Below, piece by piece: positions 14,400 to 18,648 of a stretch of DNA of 18,648 nucleotides. The stretch covers positions 1-18,648 of the forward strand of contig JAKQBU010000315.1 in the NCBI GenBank assembly GCA_029573975.1, written 5' to 3'. Positions within the stretch are counted from its first letter, which is position 1, and each line of letters opens with the position of its first letter. Position numbers and translations under genes: made by a program. This stretch comes from Planctomycetota bacterium. Its GTDB lineage: Bacteria > Planctomycetota > Phycisphaerae > Sedimentisphaerales > SM23-30. The notes beneath the pieces are model-generated. The model was not told where the DNA came from and ran no database searches. It was given only the letters and a program-made list of their open reading frames with translations.

Positions 14400-14427
14400 T
14401 TGAAAAAAACGTGTTTCGGGGTAAAAT
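14400..14427 (+). promoter_or_regulatory. Promoter of flgM
   Basis: TTGAAA (14400-14405), a 16-base spacer and TAAAAT (14422-14427). The start point would be near 14434, about 33 bases before the ATG. It is sigma-70-like; I see no sigma-28 consensus. Confidence 0.55.
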
Positions 14428-14466
14428 GTTTAAAGCAGAATTAAACAAAGGGTAAAAAAGGTGAGT

Positions 14467-14754
14467 ATGAGCAACATTCAAGGAATTAATGGTTATTCCG
14501 GTCCCAGTGCGGTAACGAATCAGTCGCCGCAGACCACCAGCAGTCCGCAGGCTGCCCAAAAGGTAGCGGAGAGTCAGGATAGCGTGGAAATCTCGCAAAT
14601 GGCTCGATTTATGAATGAGATTGCGATGATGCCGGAGATTCGGACCGAGAAAGTCAATGCCATTCGCGAGGCGTTGGCCAACGGAACCTATGATGTAGAA
14701 GGAAATCTATCGGCCGCTCTCGACCGGCTTCTCGAAGAGCACCCCATCGAATAG
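14467..14754 (+). CDS. flgM: FlgM-type anti-sigma-28 factor
   Basis: A 95-residue small protein. The first 37 residues are low-complexity, rich in Ser, Gln, Thr and Pro, and probably disordered, as in FlgM. The C-terminal half, from DSVEISQMARF through PEIRTEKVNAIREALANGTY to LSAALDRLLEEH, fits the sigma-binding domain. FlgM holds sigma-28 (FliA) inactive until the flagellar hook is complete. The ATG at 14467 has AAGGTGAG just upstream; an in-frame GTG at 14461 behind AAAGGG is the alternative. It is monocistronic, with its own promoter and terminator and no flagellar neighbours in view. The assignment rests on the C-terminal pattern. Confidence 0.85.
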   Translation: MSNIQGINGYSGPSAVTNQSPQTTSSPQAAQKVAESQDSVEISQMARFMNEIAMMPEIRTEKVNAIREALANGTYDVEGNLSAALDRLLEEHPIE

Positions 14755-14792
14755 ATTATCCTTTCAGGTAAAATCCTTTTCCTCTATTTTAG

Positions 14793-14822
14793 AAAAGGCA
14801 GGTGCAAGGGCCTGCCTTTTTT
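14793..14822 (+). terminator. Intrinsic terminator of flgM
   Basis: AAAAGGCAGG (14793-14802) pairs with CCTGCCTTTT (14811-14820) around an 8-base loop, and the T run continues to 14822. It lies 38 bases after the flgM stop. Confidence 0.9.
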
Positions 14823-14854
14823 GTTGGGTGGATTTCCCATTTCTTCCCCTTGAT

Positions 14855-14883
14855 TTGTGCAGCCACATGCCGTAGCATACAAT
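14855..14883 (+). promoter_or_regulatory. Candidate promoter of the four-cysteine protein gene
   Basis: TTGTGC (14855-14860), a 17-base spacer and TACAAT (14878-14883). A start near 14890 would exclude the upstream TTG at 14888 as start codon and supports the ATG at 14921. Confidence 0.5.
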
Positions 14884-14920
14884 TGAGTTGGAATGCCTTC
14901 AGAAGCTACGGAGTCAGGCT

Positions 14921-15250
14921 ATGAACCAATGCAAAGATTGTGAATTTTTTTCGCGGGATCAGCTGGGGCGGATCATGCTGCGGTGCGATCCGTTCAGCAC
15001 CATCAAGGAGCCGGCCTGTCTGGAGAAGTGGCAACTGGTGCGGCTGGACGCCCTGCTGCAATCGTACCAGGCAACCTTGCGCTGGTACCAGAAGCTGGCG
15101 CCTATGCAGGAACAGATGTTCCAGTATATGAAGCGGGAAATGGACGAGATGGAAGACGCCGATAGCTGGAAATACCAAGAGGATGAAGATCTCGAGGCGG
15201 AGGGGAAGCCGCCCCATCCGGAGGATGAAGAAGAAAATCCTTTTCAATAA
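14921..15250 (+). CDS. Small acidic four-cysteine protein of unknown function
   Basis: 109 residues, not assigned to a named family. Four cysteines in the first third (Cys4, Cys7, Cys22, Cys33; spacing C-x2-C-x14-C-x10-C) look like a metal-binding knuckle for zinc or an iron-sulfur cluster, in the context MNQCKDCEFFSRD, MLRCDPFSTIKEPACLEKWQ. A helical, aromatic-rich middle (LLQSYQATLRWYQKLAP) and a very acidic tail (DEMEDADSW...EDEEENPFQ) follow. The ATG has GGAG seven bases upstream; a longer TTG start at 14888 falls at the predicted transcription start. The TAA stop directly abuts repeat A5. The protein looks cytoplasmic; a nucleic-acid or protein adaptor role is possible but not shown. Confidence 0.8.
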   Translation: MNQCKDCEFFSRDQLGRIMLRCDPFSTIKEPACLEKWQLVRLDALLQSYQATLRWYQKLAPMQEQMFQYMKREMDEMEDADSWKYQEDEDLEAEGKPPHPEDEEENPFQ

Positions 15251-15343
15251 TGACGCCAGCGTCAAAAACTCTTAGGCCCCTTGTTAGTGGGGAGCCAGAG
15301 TGAGTTTTGGGATGACGAAATCGACTTTGGGCGGTTCCGTCAA
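15251..15343 (+). repeat. Family A repeat, copy A5
   Basis: Begins TGACGCCAGCGTCAAAA, identical to A1 over 17 bases; middle CCCCTTGTTAGTGGGG; ends GGCGGTTCCGTCAA. It starts on the very next base after the TAA stop of the four-cysteine gene and ends 51 bases before the phosphomutase start. Confidence 0.85.
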
Positions 15344-15394
15344 TCATAAAGACAGAAAACAGAGATTCAGCATGTGACAGGAGATTCGCTGATT

Positions 15395-16771
15395 ATGGAT
15401 CTATCAATTTTTAAGGCGTATGATATTCGGGGCTTGTATCCGGACCAACTGGATGAGGAAGCTGCCTGGAAGATCGGACATGCCGCGGCGCAGTTTCTTC
15501 GTTCTCTGCTGCGGGGGTATGAGCGCGGTTCGGCCAATACCCAGTCGGTGGTGGTAGGCCGGGATATGCGCCGGCACAGCCGGTCGGTGTCCGAAGCGCT
15601 GATTCAGGGGATGACCGCTTCCGGGGCCAATGTCATCGACATCGGCATGATTGATACGCCGCAGATTTATTTTGCGATCAACCATCTGGACACCTGCGGA
15701 GGGGTGCAGACGACCGCCAGCCATAATCCGGCCCAGTATAACGGCTTCAAGATCAGCGGGCTGCAGGCCCGGCCGATCAGCGGGGAAACGGGCCTGCAGG
15801 AAATCAAACATATTGCCGCCTCTCTCCAGCATACCAAAGCGGCCGGCCAGGGGCAGGTAATCACCAAAGATCTGACCGAACCGTACCGACGGCATGTTCT
15901 GAGCTTTCTGAGCAGCAACATCCGCAAACTGAAAATCGCGATCGACGCCTCCAACGGGATGGCGGGCAAGTGGGTACCGGCGATTTTCGGGCAGGCGGGG
16001 ATCGACATCATTCCCTTGAATTTTGAACACAACGGTACGTTCCAGCATGATCCCAATCCGCTGGTGGAGGCCAATCTGACCGAACTCAAACGGGCGGTGA
16101 TTGACCATCAGGCGGATATGGGTGTCTGCTTTGACGGCGATGCGGACCGGCTGATTATCGTGGATGAAAACGGCAGAACCATCGGCTGCGATATTATTAC
16201 GGCTCTGCTGGCCGGGTATTTTCTGCAGAAAAATCCCAAATCTACGGTGGTGTATGACCTGCGTTCCAGTTGGGTGGTGAAGGAAGAAGTCCTGGCGAAG
16301 GGCGGCCAGCCCCGGCGGGAGCGGGTGGGACATGCCTTTATGAAAAAGGCCCTGAAGGACAGCAAGGGGGTTTTTGGCGGGGAGCTAAGCGGGCACTTTT
16401 ATTATCGTGATAATTTCTTTGCCGATAGCGGCCTGATTACGCTGGTGCACATGATAAACGTTTTGTCTGCCGTCACGAAACCTATTAGTGAGCTGGTCAA
16501 GCCCCTGCAGCGGTATTCCGCCAGCGGGGAAAAGAATTTCGAGGTGGAGGACAAAAAGGCCATGATGGAGGACCTGGCCCGGAAATATCATGACGCAGAA
16601 ATCGACTACCTGGATGGGGTTACCGTCCAATACAAGGATTGGTGGTTCAACTGCCGGCCCAGCAATACCGAGCCGCTGCTGCGGCTGAACGTCGAGGCTA
16701 AAACTTCGGACGTACTGGCCCGGCAGATGAGCGAATTACAAGGTCTGCTCGGGAACCCGGTGGCGCACTGA
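15395..16771 (+). CDS. Phosphomannomutase / phosphoglucomutase
   Basis: A 458-residue alpha-D-phosphohexomutase interconverting mannose (or glucose) 6- and 1-phosphates for nucleotide-sugar and polysaccharide synthesis. Domain 1 carries the phosphoserine loop TTASHNPAQYNGFK (Ser109). Domain 2 has the Mg2+ loop DGDADR (247-252). Domain 3 has the sugar-specificity loop GGELSGHFYYRD (from 328). Domain 4 has the phosphate-binding RPSNTEPLLRL (421-431). The GEMSGH/GELSGH-type loop fits dual PMM/PGM enzymes such as AlgC. The ATG at 15395 follows AGGAG at 11 bases and starts MDLSIFKAYDIRG as usual; a GTG at 15374 is less likely. It is probably transcribed alone or with the SDR gene 141 bases downstream. 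Confidence 0.93.
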   Translation: MDLSIFKAYDIRGLYPDQLDEEAAWKIGHAAAQFLRSLLRGYERGSANTQSVVVGRDMRRHSRSVSEALIQGMTASGANVIDIGMIDTPQIYFAINHLDTCGGVQTTASHNPAQYNGFKISGLQARPISGETGLQEIKHIAASLQHTKAAGQGQVITKDLTEPYRRHVLSFLSSNIRKLKIAIDASNGMAGKWVPAIFGQAGIDIIPLNFEHNGTFQHDPNPLVEANLTELKRAVIDHQADMGVCFDGDADRLIIVDENGRTIGCDIITALLAGYFLQKNPKSTVVYDLRSSWVVKEEVLAKGGQPRRERVGHAFMKKALKDSKGVFGGELSGHFYYRDNFFADSGLITLVHMINVLSAVTKPISELVKPLQRYSASGEKNFEVEDKKAMMEDLARKYHDAEIDYLDGVTVQYKDWWFNCRPSNTEPLLRLNVEAKTSDVLARQMSELQGLLGNPVAH

Positions 16772-16912
16772 TATCCGACCCGGCTCTATCGGTTTTCCTG
16801 TATGTAGGTCTGGAAAAGCATGATCGACTGTTTGAATATCTGAATGATTACCTGGAAGATTATTATTGGAAACATGGGGATGAATAGGAGTCGGTAAGTA
16901 AAGGTATTAACC

Positions 16913-17671
16913 ATGTCATTCAAACACAGGGTTGCCATTGTTACCGGGGGCGGCCAAGGTATCGGATTGGCCCTATGTGAGCGGTTTCTTACACAGAAAG
17001 CGACCGTAGTGATTGCTGAGGTAGATTCCAAATCCGGAAGCCTGGCAGAGAAATGTTTATCCACCAAAGGGAATGTTCAATTCATCGAAACCAATATAGC
17101 CAAGGAAAAATCCGTTCAATCTCTGGTCGAGCAAACGGTAAAACTATATGGCAGGATAGACTTTCTGGTCAATAATGCTGCGATTTCCTGCAATAAGGCG
17201 ATTTCTGCCATTACTTTTGCGGAGTGGAAAAAAGTCATAGCGGTTAATCTATCAGGAGCTTTTCTATGCTCGAAATATGGTGCTGAATATTTAAAAAAGA
17301 GTCAGGGTACTATCGTAAATATTGCTTCGACCAGGGCCATGATATCAGAAGCCAATACCGAGGCTTATTCGGCTTCCAAAGCTGGGATCGCAGGATTGAC
17401 TCATGCCTTAGCCATTAGTTTGGGGCCGGAGGTCAGAGTGAATTGTATCAGTCCCGGCTGGATAGACACCAACCCATATTTACGCACACCGAACCCTGCG
17501 TTAGCCCCTATGAGGGAGGCTGACCACAGCCAGCATCCTGCCGGCCGGGTGGGACTACCTGGTGATATAGCCGAAATGGTGATCTATCTCTGTAGTGAGA
17601 AAAGTGGATTTATTACCGGGCAAAATTTTGTAATCGATGGGGGTATGACCAAAAAGATGATTTATATGTAA
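16913..17671 (+). CDS. Short-chain dehydrogenase/reductase (SDR), classical type
   Basis: A 252-residue NAD(P)-dependent oxidoreductase. The cofactor loop TGGGQGIG (11-18), NNAA (87-90), Asn112 and the catalytic Ser139, Tyr152 and Lys156 (IASTRAM...AYSASKAG) are intact, as are ISPGWIDT and the C-terminal ITGQNFVIDGGMTKKM. The acidic residue after beta-2 (VVIAEVD) suggests NADH rather than NADPH. The FabG-like architecture does not fix the substrate. The ATG has AAAGG eight bases upstream. Hand counts give about 38-40% GC in sample stretches, against about 62% in a stretch of the neighbouring mutase gene, so recent acquisition is possible. No terminator is obvious after it. Confidence 0.9.
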   Translation: MSFKHRVAIVTGGGQGIGLALCERFLTQKATVVIAEVDSKSGSLAEKCLSTKGNVQFIETNIAKEKSVQSLVEQTVKLYGRIDFLVNNAAISCNKAISAITFAEWKKVIAVNLSGAFLCSKYGAEYLKKSQGTIVNIASTRAMISEANTEAYSASKAGIAGLTHALAISLGPEVRVNCISPGWIDTNPYLRTPNPALAPMREADHSQHPAGRVGLPGDIAEMVIYLCSEKSGFITGQNFVIDGGMTKKMIYM

Positions 17672-17764
17672 ATATACCAACCCGGATATTGCAGGGGGTA
17701 CAACAGGTCTATGAATAAATTTAGGATTACGTTTAGATTTGACGTAAGTGCTTGTAAAATAAGA

Positions 17765-17838
17765 AGGCGGCAGAGGGATTCGAACCCTCGGATAACGGAT
17801 TTGCAATCCGTCGCCTTGAACCACTTGGCCATGCCGCC
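17765..17838 (-). tRNA. tRNA-Cys (anticodon GCA)
   Basis: A complete cloverleaf on the minus strand: acceptor GGCGGCA/TGCCGCC, D arm GCC...GGC, anticodon arm ACGGA-TTGCAAA-TCCGT with GCA in the loop, T arm GAGGG-TTCGAAT-CCCTC, and discriminator U73 as expected for cysteine. CCA is not encoded and must be added. It is 74 nt including the discriminator. Confidence 0.97.
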
Positions 17839-17841
17839 AAA

Positions 17842-17864
17842 ACACGCATATCGCGTGTATTATA
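17842..17864 (-). promoter_or_regulatory. tRNA-Cys -10 box and leader inverted repeat
   Basis: A perfect TATAAT on the minus strand (17864-17859) is followed at once by ACACGC-GATAT-GCGTGT (17858-17842), which ends three bases before the mature 5' end of the tRNA. No good -35 box is visible. Confidence 0.45.
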
Positions 17865-18023
17865 GGTATCCGAATCGAGAAATAAAACGATCCGTCAACT
17901 CATCGCTTACCTTACCTGGAGCGGGTGTATTTTGCAAGAAAATTACCGGTACGGGCGATTTTGCCTGACAACGGGTTTCCGGGCCTTGCCCCGGGCGAGG
18001 TGAAAATCCTCATAAGCCTTTTT

Positions 18024-18648
18024 TTACCAGGTAGTTATGGGATCATTCCATTTGCCGCCGCGAATGATAACCGTATAAACGCCGTTATCCTGCTGGAACA
18101 GGTTGAGGCGGCATTTGCCGACGGTGGGGTGGTCATACGGAAATCCTTTCGGGTCAAGGATTTGTTCCGATTCTCGCGGGCGGGCGGCAAACTGCTGAAT
18201 GCCCACTCCCAGAACCGTCCGGGCCAAGCCGATGAGCGATTCGGTCTGCTGATCATAGCTAAAGGCCCGCCCGTCCTCCTGAAGGGCCTGATGGCAGTAG
18301 CGCAAAACGGCTTCATTTTTGCGTAAATCGTTTTCGTAGGGCTGGTTAAGAATATCCGCCGGGATGACGGACTGAAGCTGGAGGATAAGTTTTTCGTCCA
18401 CGAACAGGGGGATGGCCGCCAGTTGGCTGCGAATCTGCATATATTCCTTCCGCTGGACGCTGGCATCAGTCTCCGCAAAGCGAACGATACCCAGCTCTCT
18501 GGTCCAACCTTTTTTATGGAAGGCGGAGACGGCGCTGTCGGTTACGAGCAGGCCCTCCTCCGGCAGCATATTCATAACCTCGGTGGAGGTGGTCTGGGCG
18601 GTTTTAATCTCCGCAAAGGATTTTTGCAGGGGCAGACTATTGCTGCTG
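18024..18648 (-). CDS. Unrecognised protein, 3' part (5' end outside window)
   Basis: The frame stays open to the window edge, so the start lies beyond; the ATG at 18575 is internal. About 207 residues are visible, without clear membrane segments. Readable landmarks are MNMLPEEGLLVTDSAVSAFH, GWTRELGIVRFAE, a helix-rich stretch with LILQLQSVIPADILNQPYE, SLIGLARTVLGVGIQQFAA, and a beta-rich end (GVYTVIIRGGKWNDPITTW). I recognise no family or catalytic motif. It is transcribed toward the tRNA-Cys gene; 185 bases separate the two and hold no clear terminator. Confidence 0.7.
   Translation of the reverse strand, partial: SSNSLPLQKSFAEIKTAQTTSTEVMNMLPEEGLLVTDSAVSAFHKKGWTRELGIVRFAETDASVQRKEYMQIRSQLAAIPLFVDEKLILQLQSVIPADILNQPYENDLRKNEAVLRYCHQALQEDGRAFSYDQQTESLIGLARTVLGVGIQQFAARPRESEQILDPKGFPYDHPTVGKCRLNLFQQDNGVYTVIIRGGKWNDPITTW

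Larger units (their letters stand above)
13830..14466. other. 637-bp divergent intergenic region between dnaJ and flgM
   Basis: Holds family A copies A3 and A4 in tandem orientation, a minus-strand promoter candidate between them and the flgM promoter. Positions 14087-14399 are AT-rich, and I see nothing definite in them: no coding frame with a ribosome binding site and no clear hairpin. Confidence 0.6.

Noticed and set aside
16772..16800. Terminator after the phosphomutase
   Set aside because: A CCGA/TCGG stem of 4 bp before TTTT is too weak to call.
17886..17905. CCGTCAACTC near 17890 as another family A end
   Set aside because: Only the last seven bases match; the preceding GGCGGTT is absent.

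Overview
The window reads as chromosomal DNA of a planctomycete, most likely a Phycisphaerae-type anaerobe from an uncultured lineage. This is inferred from a secreted beta-propeller protein ending in a planctomycete-style dockerin, an S9 with an N-terminal extension, a small four-cysteine acidic protein, and several starts with weak or absent Shine-Dalgarno sequences. No phage, insertion sequence, CRISPR array or rRNA is visible.

Layout. Positions 1-1988 hold the 3' part of a large secreted modular protein (beta-helix end, Kre9-like domain, PQQ-like propeller, dockerin). A long structured leader (1989-2473) precedes a TonB-dependent outer-membrane receptor (2474-4546). The receptor converges, with overlapping stop codons, on a B12-binding-type radical SAM enzyme on the minus strand. 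Next on the minus strand come argC-argJ (arginine biosynthesis), rplM-rpsI (ribosomal proteins L13 and S9, with a clear promoter and terminator) and a block dnaJ - membrane protein - rnpA - yidD - mgtE. On the plus strand follow flgM (anti-sigma-28), a four-cysteine protein, a phosphomannomutase/phosphoglucomutase and an SDR oxidoreductase of lower GC. A tRNA-Cys(GCA) and the 3' part of an unrecognised gene, both on the minus strand, end the window.

What stands out is two dispersed intergenic repeat families. Family A is about 92 bp with imperfect terminal inverted repeats. There are five near-complete copies and one 3'-half copy, all in the same orientation whatever the direction of the neighbouring genes. 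Family B is about 45 bp with a 21-bp core. Two of its copies form the ends of a roughly 256-bp nested palindrome between mgtE and rplM. Members of both families sit on stop codons: argJ and mgtE terminate inside repeat ends, and the last residues of rnpA are encoded by a repeat. At 6165-6248 the two families are fused.

The other strong non-coding signal is the TonB-receptor leader. It contains one multibranched helix set and, downstream, a stem followed by a T-tract whose 3' arm can pair with an alternative partner, as in an attenuator or riboswitch. I could not match it to a riboswitch class I know. All base pairings, spacings and composition counts were done by eye.
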